Source: Roseibium album
GTDB taxonomy: Bacteria; Pseudomonadota; Alphaproteobacteria; Rhizobiales; Stappiaceae
Direction of reading: 5' to 3'
NCBI GenBank assembly: GCA_001404055.1
Contig: CXTY01000022.1
Span: forward strand, 1-49,269
Length of the DNA: 49,269 nucleotides
Numbering within the stretch: the stretch's first letter is position 1; the number at the start of each line of letters is the position of its first letter. Shown here in pieces: positions 28,859 to 36,144 of the stretch. The notes beneath the pieces are model-generated. The model was not told the DNA's origin and did no database searches. It saw only the letters and a list, made by a program, of their open reading frames with translations. Position numbers and translations under genes: made by a program.

Positions 28859-29258
28859 TCAGGCAAAACCACTCTCAGGCCGCGCCCATGCGGTCGCGTT
28901 ATTTGTTTCGAATTGGGTGACAAACCCGCCCCAACGTTCCGGATCATAAAGCGTTAGGGTTAACGATTGCGGCGTGTTGCTCGCTGTTGTTCCCGGTGCT
29001 CTTTCAAATCTGGAGACCGGAAATCACCATAAGGAGGCAATTTTCGGGCGCTCGTGTGAAAACGGCGATATCCAAAGTTTGAATGTCGAAATGTCGCAGT
29101 CTGTGGAATTTGTGCCTAGCGAGCTGGAAGATGCGGCAAGTGTTGCCGAGTTGCGCTCGATTCCGGTCCAGTCTTGATCCCAAGCCACCAGCTCTTGACC
29201 CCTGAACCAAAACCCGGCACATGCGGGGTCAAAGGCATTCGCGCTTAAAAGGCCCTTC
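28859..29258. other. 400-base intergenic region between divergent genes
   Basis: No supported gene; a 67-codon plus-strand ORF at 28974-29177 lacks family resemblance and a good start. The region should contain promoters for the minus-strand L,D-transpeptidase-like gene and the plus-strand phosphatase. An inverted repeat TTGACCCC/GGGGTCAA (29195-29202 and 29225-29232) lies 27 bases before the phosphatase ATG. Confidence 0.35.
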
Positions 29259-29939
29259 ATGTATCTGATCATTTTTGATGTTGATGGAACGCTGGTCGAC
29301 AGCCAGAACACCATATTGCATGGCTTGCAGGTCGGCTTTGAAGCTGTCGGTCTACCGATGCCTGATCGCAAGACTGCACTTTCAATCGTAGGAAGGTCTC
29401 TGGAAGAGGCTTTTGCCGACCTTGTCGGCGAAGCACACCAGAAAAAGGTCAACCTGATGGCCGACGCCTATCGGCAATCGAAAATCTCGCGCCGCCAACA
29501 GGGTCTGGATATCGACCCTCTCTATCCTGGTGCCAAAGAGGCGATTGACCGTCTGCATGCCAGAGAAGATCTTCTGCTGGGCATTGCTACGGGCAAGGCG
29601 CTGCGCGGTGTGAGGCACATGCAGGAAACACACGGGTTGGAGAACCGGTTTGTCACGATACAGACCGCCGACACGTCTCCTTCAAAGCCCAATCCCGACA
29701 TGATCTACCGTGCAATGGCTGAAACAGGTGCCGATGCGACCCGCACGCTCATGATCGGGGATACAGGCTTTGACATGACGATGGCCAAGGAGGCCGGTGC
29801 TCATGCGATTGGGGTTACATGGGGTTATCATGACCATTCCCGCCTGATGGCTGATGGCGCGGACCAGATCATTCACAATTTTGAGGACCTTGATCGCGCG
29901 ATCGCGGAAGGTCTCAATATCAACGAGGAAACAGTGTGA
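29259..29939 (+). CDS. HAD-superfamily phosphatase (phosphoglycolate phosphatase-like)
   Basis: A 226-residue HAD hydrolase. Motif I is FDVDGTLVDS (nucleophile Asp7, Asp9), motif II-type sequence is LLLGIATGK, and motifs III/IV are KPNPDMIYRA and MIGDTGFDMTMAKEAGA. The cap insertion after motif I is of the C1 type, as in Gph. It probably dephosphorylates a small phosphate ester; the substrate is unproven. The stop overlaps the start of the ATP12 gene, so the pair is likely one operon. Confidence 0.88.
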   Translation: MYLIIFDVDGTLVDSQNTILHGLQVGFEAVGLPMPDRKTALSIVGRSLEEAFADLVGEAHQKKVNLMADAYRQSKISRRQQGLDIDPLYPGAKEAIDRLHAREDLLLGIATGKALRGVRHMQETHGLENRFVTIQTADTSPSKPNPDMIYRAMAETGADATRTLMIGDTGFDMTMAKEAGAHAIGVTWGYHDHSRLMADGADQIIHNFEDLDRAIAEGLNINEETV

Positions 29940-30712
29940 TGCGTGACTTACTTGATGTCTTGCATGAAGAGGCCGCCAAAGACCCGGAACAGAGAGCCAG
30001 AGAGCTTTCCAGGCGCGAATTGCCGAAACGGTTTTACAAGGAAGCCACCCATGTGGCGGTTGAGGACGGATTTGCGATCTATCTGGATGGCAGGCCGGTA
30101 AAGACCCCCGGCAAAGCCACACTACTCCTGCCAAATGAGGCGCTTGGGGTGGCTGTTGCCAAGGAGTGGCATGCGCAGGAAAAGGAAATCAACCCAGCCA
30201 ACATGCCGCTGACACGGATGGCCAATTCCGCCCAGGATGCTGTTTCGGTACGGTTTGAAGAAGTGGCGGACGACATTACGAAGTTCGCTGGCAACGATGC
30301 GCTTTGTTATCGGGCCGACGACCCTGAGAGCCTGGTTGAAACACAAAGAGAGCTCTGGGACCCGGTCGTGGACTGGGCTGGCGAGTTGCTGGGTGGCCGT
30401 TTCGTACTGATAGAGGGCATCATGCACATGCCACAGCCTGACGATCTTCTGAAGGCCTACCGTTCCCGTCTGGATGATGAAACACCGCTGAGGCTCGCCG
30501 CGCTCCACACCGCCACCAGCCTGACCGGCTCCGCACTACTGGCGCTTGCGCTCAAGGAACGGCGCCTTGACGCAGATACCGTCTGGAAGACGGCGCATGT
30601 CGAGGAAGATTTTAACATCGAGCGCTGGGGTGAAGACGCCGAAGCTGCTCAGCTAAGAGCCTACAAGCACATGGAATTCAAAGCTGCGGCGTTGATATTA
30701 CTGGAAGGGTAG
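29939..30712 (+). CDS. ATP12-family F1 ATPase assembly chaperone
   Basis: A 257-residue ATP12 protein, in mitochondria the chaperone that shields free F1 alpha subunit. Family marks are RFYKEATHVAVEDGFAIYLD, GRPVKTPGK, EWHAQEKEINPANMPLTRMA and the C-terminal WGEDAEAAQLRAYKH. ATG 29939 shares a base with the upstream stop; a GTG at 29936 is the alternative. The family is common in alphaproteobacteria. Confidence 0.92.
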   Translation: MRDLLDVLHEEAAKDPEQRARELSRRELPKRFYKEATHVAVEDGFAIYLDGRPVKTPGKATLLLPNEALGVAVAKEWHAQEKEINPANMPLTRMANSAQDAVSVRFEEVADDITKFAGNDALCYRADDPESLVETQRELWDPVVDWAGELLGGRFVLIEGIMHMPQPDDLLKAYRSRLDDETPLRLAALHTATSLTGSALLALALKERRLDADTVWKTAHVEEDFNIERWGEDAEAAQLRAYKHMEFKAAALILLEG

Positions 30713-30732
30713 TGGGTTGGATGTAAGGGGTG

Positions 30733-30930
30733 CTATGTCTTTCGCGTCCTTAAAATCAAACTGTAAACGTATACGGTAGTAACCGGCCAGAGGGCAGCAA
30801 GAAGGGCAGTGCAAATCGTTCGTAAGGCACTAAGTCGGTTGGTACAATTAAGCTCCGCTACGGTGAAAATGAAGAAAAAAGAAGCGACTATCGAATAAGT
30901 TGCAGCGCCGATGTTCGAAAAACAACCCAT
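30733..30930 (-). CDS. Possible 65-residue two-helix membrane protein
   Basis: An ORF with two well-formed hydrophobic segments, TYSIVASFFFIFTVAEL and a second near the C-terminus (ALLAALWPVTTVYVYSLIL), ending in the basic RTRKT. The second helix with a central WPVT resembles many small bacterial inner-membrane proteins. There is no convincing ribosome binding site before the ATG, so translation is uncertain. It converges on the ATP12 gene. Confidence 0.4.
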   Translation of the reverse strand: MGCFSNIGAATYSIVASFFFIFTVAELNCTNRLSALRTICTALLAALWPVTTVYVYSLILRTRKT

Positions 30931-31061
30931 TTACGCAATGTCCAAAAAACTTGAGTTTGTTAAAGTTTTATCCAAATTTGAACTATCAAATTGGCTTGCC
31001 TTCCGTAAGGTGCAAAAAAAGAAGAATTAAAACTAGGGTTAATTCCAAGGGAGCCAATGTG

Positions 31062-31121
31062 ATGATTTCGCGACGGAATAGACTTGCTTCCGCGCTCGCG
31101 CTCTCGGTGATACTCGCCTGA
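31062..31121 (+). CDS. 19-codon ORF resembling a lipoprotein signal peptide
   Basis: GGGAG (31049-31053) lies eight bases before ATG 31062. The peptide MISRRNRLASALALSVILA is a textbook signal sequence, with a basic N-terminus and a hydrophobic core. It stops with TGA where a lipobox cysteine (ILAC) would be expected. The same frame then stays open to 31400, running into the downstream small ORF. This may be a decayed lipoprotein gene, a leader peptide, or chance. Confidence 0.3.
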   Translation: MISRRNRLASALALSVILA

Positions 31122-31238
31122 GTTTGGATCGAGAATGGTGGGTTGCCGCTTCACAATGATTTTGGGCAGCCTGGTTTCACCTACAGTTGTAATTGGCTGG
31201 CTGCATGTACTAAGTTCCATCTCATTTTCAAAAGAAGC

Positions 31239-31254
31239 GTGACTCATAAGGAGC
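31239..31254 (+). repeat. 16-base repeat, copy 1
   Basis: Exact copy of GTGACTCATAAGGAGC. It carries a perfect Shine-Dalgarno core AAGGAG (31248-31253), nine bases before GTG 31263 of a small ORF. Confidence 0.85.
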
Positions 31255-31262
31255 CATCGAAG

Positions 31263-31400
31263 GTGCCGGAATTGAGCGCAAACAATAGCGAACCTGACAA
31301 GGCGAAAAATGAGTATCGCTATCTGAAGGATCGCGTGGAAAAAAGTTGGTTTGCTCGTTTCGTTGATATTCTGGACCACTTGGTGTCTTGGGCTCGATAA
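31263..31400 (+). CDS. Small ORF after repeat copy 1 (45 residues)
   Basis: It starts at GTG with AAGGAG nine bases upstream. The peptide is highly charged in the first half (NSEPDKAKNEYRYLKDRVEK) and amphipathic in the second (WFARFVDILDHLVSW). It could form a helix lying on a membrane. No family recognised. The reading frame also extends upstream without a stop to 31122. Confidence 0.4.
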   Translation: MPELSANNSEPDKAKNEYRYLKDRVEKSWFARFVDILDHLVSWAR

Positions 31401-31434
31401 AGGCAATCCAGCAAAATGCACCGGTATTTTGCCT

Positions 31435-31450
31435 GTGACTCATAAGGAGC
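31435..31450 (+). repeat. 16-base repeat, copy 2
   Basis: Exact copy of GTGACTCATAAGGAGC, 196 bases after copy 1. AAGGAG (31444-31449) is five bases before TTG 31455, which opens a five-codon ORF (TTG GCA TTT TTT AGA TGA) whose stop overlaps ATG 31469 of the next small gene. Confidence 0.85.
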
Positions 31451-31468
31451 CGATTTGGCATTTTTTAG

Positions 31469-31650
31469 ATGAAGCAAGATAATTTCGGCCGGATTCTTGC
31501 ACTGATCGTTTATGTATTTGGATGGGCGTATTATTCGACGTATTGGTTGAATGGATCAACTTCTCGCTATCTCGATAAGTTACTTTTTTCCTCATCTTGC
31601 TTACCGGGTATTGGGTCATTCTCCTGCTAAGAAAGCGCTCGAAAAAGTAA
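31469..31650 (+). pseudogene. Small two-helix membrane protein with apparent frameshift
   Basis: From ATG 31469 the frame encodes MKQDNFGRILALIVYVFGWA and on to about DKLLF, then turns into non-hydrophobic sequence and stops at 31630. One extra T in the T6 tract (31584-31589) would restore a 60-residue protein. Its second helix would be FFLILLTGYWVILLL, with a basic RKRSKK tail and a stop at 31648-31650. The match of helix and positive-inside tail makes the longer form convincing. Causes could be a true one-base deletion, a sequencing error or slippage at the T-run. Confidence 0.55.
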
Positions 31651-31727
31651 GTCATTTCAGCATTGTCATCCGCCAATTTTGTACGTGAAATTCCGGCGTC
31701 CTTTTAATTGGTTGGTGCAAATAAATT

Positions 31728-31743
31728 GTGACTCATAAGGAGC
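31728..31743 (+). repeat. 16-base repeat, copy 3
   Basis: Exact copy of GTGACTCATAAGGAGC, 293 bases after copy 2. AAGGAG (31737-31742) is six bases before a TTG that opens only nine codons, and eleven bases before a GTG that opens 22 codons. Neither looks like a real gene, and the downstream sequence folds into a minus-strand terminator. Confidence 0.85.
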
Positions 31744-31777
31744 GATCTTTGCAGTGCGATTGGTGCACTGGAGATTG

Positions 31778-31815
31778 AAAAACCCCAAGAGCCTTTACCT
31801 AGGGGACTCTCGGGG
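31778..31815 (-). terminator. Intrinsic terminator downstream of mgtE
   Basis: Read on the minus strand, CCCCGAGAG pairs with CTCTTGGGG (31807-31815 and 31783-31791, one mismatch) and is followed by TTTTT (31778-31782). It lies about 220 bases beyond the mgtE stop. Confidence 0.7.
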
Positions 31816-32033
31816 CGCATAAAAAATATCGCGTATGTTGCAATGCAAAAAATATGACCACGTAACGTAAAGAAAGTAAATATATGTAAGGCACAAACAA
31901 TGGTCAGAATCTGATCAATATTTCAGCAGAAAACTAAGGAACCTCAGTTTTGCAGGATTTTAGCTAAGCTGGACGCGTAATATTGGTAGTCCGGTGTGCA
32001 TTCAGTTGCACCAACGCTGGAACGAGCGAAAAC

Positions 32034-33458
32034 TCATCCCAGATAAAACGTCGTTGCCATCAGGAAGAAGATCAGCACACCGAGAACATCATTCGAGGAT
32101 GTGATGAAGACGCCGATGGCCATGGCGGGATCAATGCCGATCTTGTTGAGAATGATTGGGATCGTAGCGCCGACCATCGCGGCAATCGTTGTGACGCAGA
32201 GCAGGGACAGCGATGTTGCTATGGCCAGGCTGAGAGGGGCCTCAAGCGGAACCACCAGCGAAGCGATCAAGACCAGGCATCCAAGGATAATGCCTGCAAT
32301 TGTACCGTTGAGCAGAGCGGCAAAGAATTCCTTCATCAGCCGGAACAGGATATCGCCGGACCAGAGCGCACCGGTCGCGATCCCTTGCAAAGCAACAGCT
32401 GAGGCCTGTAGCCCGGCATTTCCGGCCATCGACATGGTGACCGGGATGAAGGCCGCGAGAATGGCAGCTTCTGCAAGCTGGTCTTCATAAGAACCAACGA
32501 CCGTTGCGGCCACGCTGGCACCAACTAGACCGGCCAGCAGCCAGGGCAGGCGTCCGCGCACAATCCTCAAGACAGTGTCATCGGACCGCGCTTCGGCCGA
32601 TACGCCGCTCATCAGCAGCATATCTTCGTTGGCCTCATCAGACGCAATGCGGGTCAGTTGTTTGGGCGTGACCCTGCCGATCAGCTGACCGTCGCCATTG
32701 ACAACCGGTACCGTGCGCATGTCACGTTTGCGGGCAAGGCGAAGGACTTCTTCCTGGTCCGTATCTGCGGAAACCGCGATGACGTCACGGTTCATCAGCT
32801 TTCCAAGCGGTGTATCCTTTGGGGCGAGCAGCAGCCTGCCGACTTCGACGGTGCCAGCCAGCCGGCCATCGAGACCTGTCACATAGACGGTGAAGATCCT
32901 GCGAATTCGTCCGGCTTCCGCGCGCATCTGGCTGACCGCGTCTTCCGCAGTGCAAGTCTCTGGCAAGGCAACAAACTTGCTGGCCATGACACGACCCGCC
33001 GTATCGTCGGCATAGGACCCGCGTTTGGCGATATCTTCCACATCCGGCAGCCGGGCAATCAACTCATCGGCAACATCATCTGGAAATTCATTCAGGATTT
33101 CAATGGCATCTTCGGGATCAAGCCCGGCAAGAATGTCCCTGAACTGATCAAGCGTGGAATCTTCCATCAAGATGGAGCGGAACTCCGGACGCAGCTCTGC
33201 AACAACCTTGATTGAAGGATTTGCCGGTAACCAGTGAAACAGTTTGCGAGCATGTTTCAGGCGCAGCCGGATTAGCAGCTGCATGACATCGACCGGATCC
33301 CAGCGCTTGAGCAGCTCCACCACTTCAGCGCGCTTGCCGTCCTTGATCATGTCGCGCACCTCATCCAAAGGTGCTTCGTTGACCTCCAGCGGTTCCTGAG
33401 CCGGTTCACGAGTCCAGGTTAGTGTTTCAAGCTCTGGCGCAGCGTTGATATTGCTCAT
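32034..33458 (-). CDS. mgtE: MgtE-family magnesium transporter
   Basis: A 474-residue MgtE. The cytoplasmic N domain is helical (LLKRWDPVDVMQLLIRLRLK, then LDPEDAIEILNEFPDDVADE). Two CBS domains follow (AEDAVSQMRAEAGRIRRIFT; PVVNGDGQLIGRVTPKQL), then five membrane helices with the pore region PVTMSMAGNAGLQASAVALQ. In characterised members Mg2+ binding to the N and CBS domains closes the channel. The usual GGNAG of the pore appears here as AGNAG. It follows the Anbu operon on the same strand after a 78-base gap with an inverted repeat (33511-33537). Confidence 0.92.
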   Translation of the reverse strand: MSNINAAPELETLTWTREPAQEPLEVNEAPLDEVRDMIKDGKRAEVVELLKRWDPVDVMQLLIRLRLKHARKLFHWLPANPSIKVVAELRPEFRSILMEDSTLDQFRDILAGLDPEDAIEILNEFPDDVADELIARLPDVEDIAKRGSYADDTAGRVMASKFVALPETCTAEDAVSQMRAEAGRIRRIFTVYVTGLDGRLAGTVEVGRLLLAPKDTPLGKLMNRDVIAVSADTDQEEVLRLARKRDMRTVPVVNGDGQLIGRVTPKQLTRIASDEANEDMLLMSGVSAEARSDDTVLRIVRGRLPWLLAGLVGASVAATVVGSYEDQLAEAAILAAFIPVTMSMAGNAGLQASAVALQGIATGALWSGDILFRLMKEFFAALLNGTIAGIILGCLVLIASLVVPLEAPLSLAIATSLSLLCVTTIAAMVGATIPIILNKIGIDPAMAIGVFITSSNDVLGVLIFFLMATTFYLG

Positions 33459-33536
33459 GGGAGGTCACTTTCAATTTCGACGGAACCGCTTCTACTGGCG
33501 GATTGTGACGATTGGCCGACAGCTCAGCCGAGCCAA

Positions 33537-34268
33537 TTACACCTCAAATTCTTCAATGTCGGCAAAGGCCTCTCGCAGCTTGTCGGACCAGCCGTGCGAA
33601 AGCTTCTGGAAATAATCGTCGTCCTGTTCAATCCGGACCTGCCGGTCGGTCGAAAACGTGTCCTTGTTGTAGAGAAGCATGTCGATCGGCATTCCGACCG
33701 AGAGGTTGGACCGAAGCGTTGAATCGAAAGACAGAAGCACTAGCTTGGCAGCTTCTCCAAGCCGCATGTCGGAACGTGTCACCCGGTCCAGGATCGGTTT
33801 GCCGTATTTGTGTTCGCCGATCTGCAGGAATGGGGTGTCCTCACCAACCTCGATGAAGTTGCCCGCAGCATAGACCTGGAACATGCGTGGTTCCTCGCCC
33901 TTGATCTGGCCTCCGAGAATGAAGGTGACAAAGAAGTTGTCCGCATTTGATTCCAACGCCTCGCCATCAATTGCTTCGACTTCGCGCACCGCGCTGCCAA
34001 TCAGGCGTGCAACCTGGAACATGGTCTTTGCGGTCATCAGCGTTGCGCGGTCGCCGTCCGCTGCTGCAATATGTTCACTCAACAGCGAGATGACAGCCTG
34101 TGTAACCGCGAGATTGCCGGCAGACAAAAGCGTGATCACGCGCTCGCCGGGCTCTTCCCAGACATGCAATTTCTTGAAAGTGGCAATGTTATCGACACCG
34201 GCATTGGTTCTCGTATCCGACGCGAATACGAGGCCACGATCCAGCTTCAAGCCGACGCAATAGGTCAT
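33537..34268 (-). CDS. Anbu, proteasome-type Ntn peptidase homologue
   Basis: A 243-residue proteasome-related protein of the Anbu (ancestral beta subunit) family. Thr2 follows the initiator Met and would be the N-terminal nucleophile; Asp18 and a Lys at 32-33 complete the proteasome-like catalytic set (YCVGLKLDRGLVFASDTRTN, then FKKLHVW). Anbu proteins form helical or ring assemblies; a physiological substrate is not established. It is the last gene of a four-gene set with transglutaminase, alpha-E and circularly permuted ATP-grasp proteins, the standard Anbu neighbourhood. Confidence 0.92.
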   Translation of the reverse strand: MTYCVGLKLDRGLVFASDTRTNAGVDNIATFKKLHVWEEPGERVITLLSAGNLAVTQAVISLLSEHIAAADGDRATLMTAKTMFQVARLIGSAVREVEAIDGEALESNADNFFVTFILGGQIKGEEPRMFQVYAAGNFIEVGEDTPFLQIGEHKYGKPILDRVTRSDMRLGEAAKLVLLSFDSTLRSNLSVGMPIDMLLYNKDTFSTDRQVRIEQDDDYFQKLSHGWSDKLREAFADIEEFEV

Positions 34269-34339
34269 TCCGTTGCCCTTTGGTTTCTTCCTGCGACACC
34301 GCTATGGGCCACTGATTTCGGTGTCCTGAAGAAAAGAAC

Positions 34340-35158
34340 CTATTGCTGTTGTTGAAGAGCCGCTTGTGCAACGTCGACTTCAACTTGCAAATTTTCTTCC
34401 AGACCTCCAAAGCGAATTCCGCGGATCGGCGCTGCCGACCGGGAATCAAGGCCCACTGTCAAGCGGATATAACGATCTGTCGGACACATTGCATTGGAAA
34501 TATCAAACGAAGTCCATCCAAGACCGTTGATATAGACTTCTGCCCAGGCATGATGCGCTTCAGAGGCCTGCTCTTCCTCCAGCAGTAGATATCCCGAGAC
34601 ATAGCGCGCCGGAACCCCAAGAGACCGTGCTGCGGCGATGAAAATGTGGGCATGGTCCTGGCAAACACCTTCACCCGTCGCGAGCACGGAGGCCGCCGAT
34701 GCGTGTGTTTCCGTAACACCGACCTTGTATTCGACTTTTTCGCGAATGGCGTGCATGAGCGCATGAAAGCCGGCAATCTTGTCATGAGTTTCCGCGTGAG
34801 AAGCGAGCTTTCGAATAGCCTGGTTGGACTGGGTTAAAGGTGTGACCCTGGTGTAGAGGCGCGGAGGAGCTCCGGCTTCCGGTTCATGGCCCAAAATGCC
34901 ATTTGTATCGAGCGTATCAACCACGCCGGTCGCTGTGATTTCCACGTCGACAACCGGTTCGCCCCTTGAAACCATGTGAACCTGATTTTCAAAGGCGTCC
35001 TTGTAGGTTGTCGCCCTCTCGATGCCGGGAGCGTCGATCGACCATTCAATGACTTTTTGGGTCGGGCCGTCTTCCGGCGTCAGCCGCAATTGCTGCATGG
35101 CATTGGCCAGAGGCGCATCGTAGCGGTATCGGGTGGTATGTCGAACTGTCAATCGCAT
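34340..35158 (-). CDS. Transglutaminase-like cysteine peptidase of the Anbu cluster
   Basis: A 272-residue protein with an N-terminal transglutaminase-associated beta domain (MRLTVRHTTRYRYDAPLANA) and a transglutaminase-like core. The apparent triad is Cys166 (GEGVCQDHAHIF), His203 (HHAWAEVY) and Asp219 (WTSFDIS). It probably cleaves or forms amide bonds in peptides made or tailored by its partner genes (inference). No signal peptide is seen, so it is likely cytoplasmic. It lies between the alpha-E and Anbu genes. Confidence 0.92.
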   Translation of the reverse strand: MRLTVRHTTRYRYDAPLANAMQQLRLTPEDGPTQKVIEWSIDAPGIERATTYKDAFENQVHMVSRGEPVVDVEITATGVVDTLDTNGILGHEPEAGAPPRLYTRVTPLTQSNQAIRKLASHAETHDKIAGFHALMHAIREKVEYKVGVTETHASAASVLATGEGVCQDHAHIFIAAARSLGVPARYVSGYLLLEEEQASEAHHAWAEVYINGLGWTSFDISNAMCPTDRYIRLTVGLDSRSAAPIRGIRFGGLEENLQVEVDVAQAALQQQQ

Positions 35159-35186
35159 GCGGCACCGGGTCAGCGGGGTTCAGGGA

Positions 35187-36137
35187 TCAGGCGAAGTTGT
35201 AGTCTTCGGAAAGCTGCTTGGCGAACTGGTTGTTCTTGCCAATGAAATCCGTCAGGAATTCAAACAGGCCTTCCTGATAAATGTCCCGCATCTGCTTTTC
35301 CAAAAGTGTATTGGAAATCTCAAACGCAAGATCAAGGCTTGGCTCTCGCGAGCCGTAGAACTGTGAAAGATCTTCAGACGTATCTGCTATCCAATTGTAA
35401 CAATGCGCCAAGGAGCGCGGCATTTCTTTCGTGAGCATTAGAAATTCGGCAATATTGAATGCCTTCAGCCGCGCGTTCGGGTAGGCAAACCGGTAACTTC
35501 TCCGCCCTGACAAGGCTCTCAGGATCGCAGACCATTGGTAGCGTTCCTTGGAACCGTCATCTGCAATATCGATGTCCGGAAGCAGGGCAGTGTACTGGGT
35601 GTTTAGTACCCTGGCTGTGTTGTCTGCTCGCTCTACAAAATTGCCCATCTGGCTGAAGCAATAACCGTCATCGCGCAGGACCGTGTTGAGCAATGCGCCT
35701 CTGAACAAATGTGCTCGCTGGTTGACCCAGGCGAGAAATTCCGGGAGTTTTTCATGGGTGATGGTTTGCGGGTTTACGTCGATAAAATCGATCCAGGTGG
35801 TGTTTATCGCTTCCCAAAGCTCAGCGGTTATACCCGTTCGAACCGCCCTTGCATTGTTGCGGGCAAGTTCAAGACTATTGCGAACGCTGGCCGGGTTGTC
35901 CTTTGAAAAAACCATGTAGGTAGAAACGTTACGACCGTTCAATTCATCGTATTTTTCATGAAATCCGCTTTCTGTTCCCGAATTGGCAAGGGCGAAGGTC
36001 CAATGGGTTCCGTCTTCCTGGCCGGAATGAGACATGATGGCCCCGCGATAGGCGACATCCAGCAGTCGGGCGGTATTTTGAGCGCGCTCGTGATAGCGCG
36101 ACATCCAAAACAGTGAAGAAGCTGTTCTACCTAGCAT
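35187..36137 (-). CDS. Alpha-E domain protein (DUF403 family)
   Basis: A 316-residue, mostly helical protein of the alpha-E family. The start at ATG 36137 gives the family N-terminus MLGRTASSLFWMSRYHERAQ; a longer ORF from 36203 would overlap the upstream gene. GAGGA inside the end of the ATP-grasp gene serves as ribosome binding site, and the gap is seven bases. Alpha-E proteins occur with the circularly permuted ATP-grasp enzymes and are predicted partners in peptide ligation; biochemical function is not known. Confidence 0.9.
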   Translation of the reverse strand: MLGRTASSLFWMSRYHERAQNTARLLDVAYRGAIMSHSGQEDGTHWTFALANSGTESGFHEKYDELNGRNVSTYMVFSKDNPASVRNSLELARNNARAVRTGITAELWEAINTTWIDFIDVNPQTITHEKLPEFLAWVNQRAHLFRGALLNTVLRDDGYCFSQMGNFVERADNTARVLNTQYTALLPDIDIADDGSKERYQWSAILRALSGRRSYRFAYPNARLKAFNIAEFLMLTKEMPRSLAHCYNWIADTSEDLSQFYGSREPSLDLAFEISNTLLEKQMRDIYQEGLFEFLTDFIGKNNQFAKQLSEDYNFA

Positions 36138-36144
36138 CTGGTCA

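Larger units (their letters stand above)
30713..32033. other. 1.3 kb AT-rich region with small ORFs and a 16-base repeat
   Basis: This is the largest stretch without normal-sized genes. It is visibly more AT-rich than its flanks, with many A and T runs. It contains a possible small minus-strand membrane protein, a signal-peptide-like micro-ORF, two small plus-strand ORFs, three copies of a 16-base repeat and a minus-strand terminator, each listed separately. No integrase, transposase or tRNA was seen, so the origin of the region is open. Confidence 0.6.

Noticed and set aside
28974..29177. 67-codon ORF in the gap before the HAD phosphatase
   Set aside because: No family resemblance, no ribosome binding site near its start, and unusual composition for this genome.
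31239..31743. CRISPR array or integron cassette array as explanation of the 16-base repeats
   Set aside because: Spacers of 180 and 277 bases and a 16-base unit do not fit CRISPR, and no attC-like inverted core sites, integrase or cas genes are present.
32336..33215. Plus-strand ORFs opposite mgtE (such as 32658-33215)
   Set aside because: They are antisense to a complete MgtE gene with intact CBS and membrane domains.
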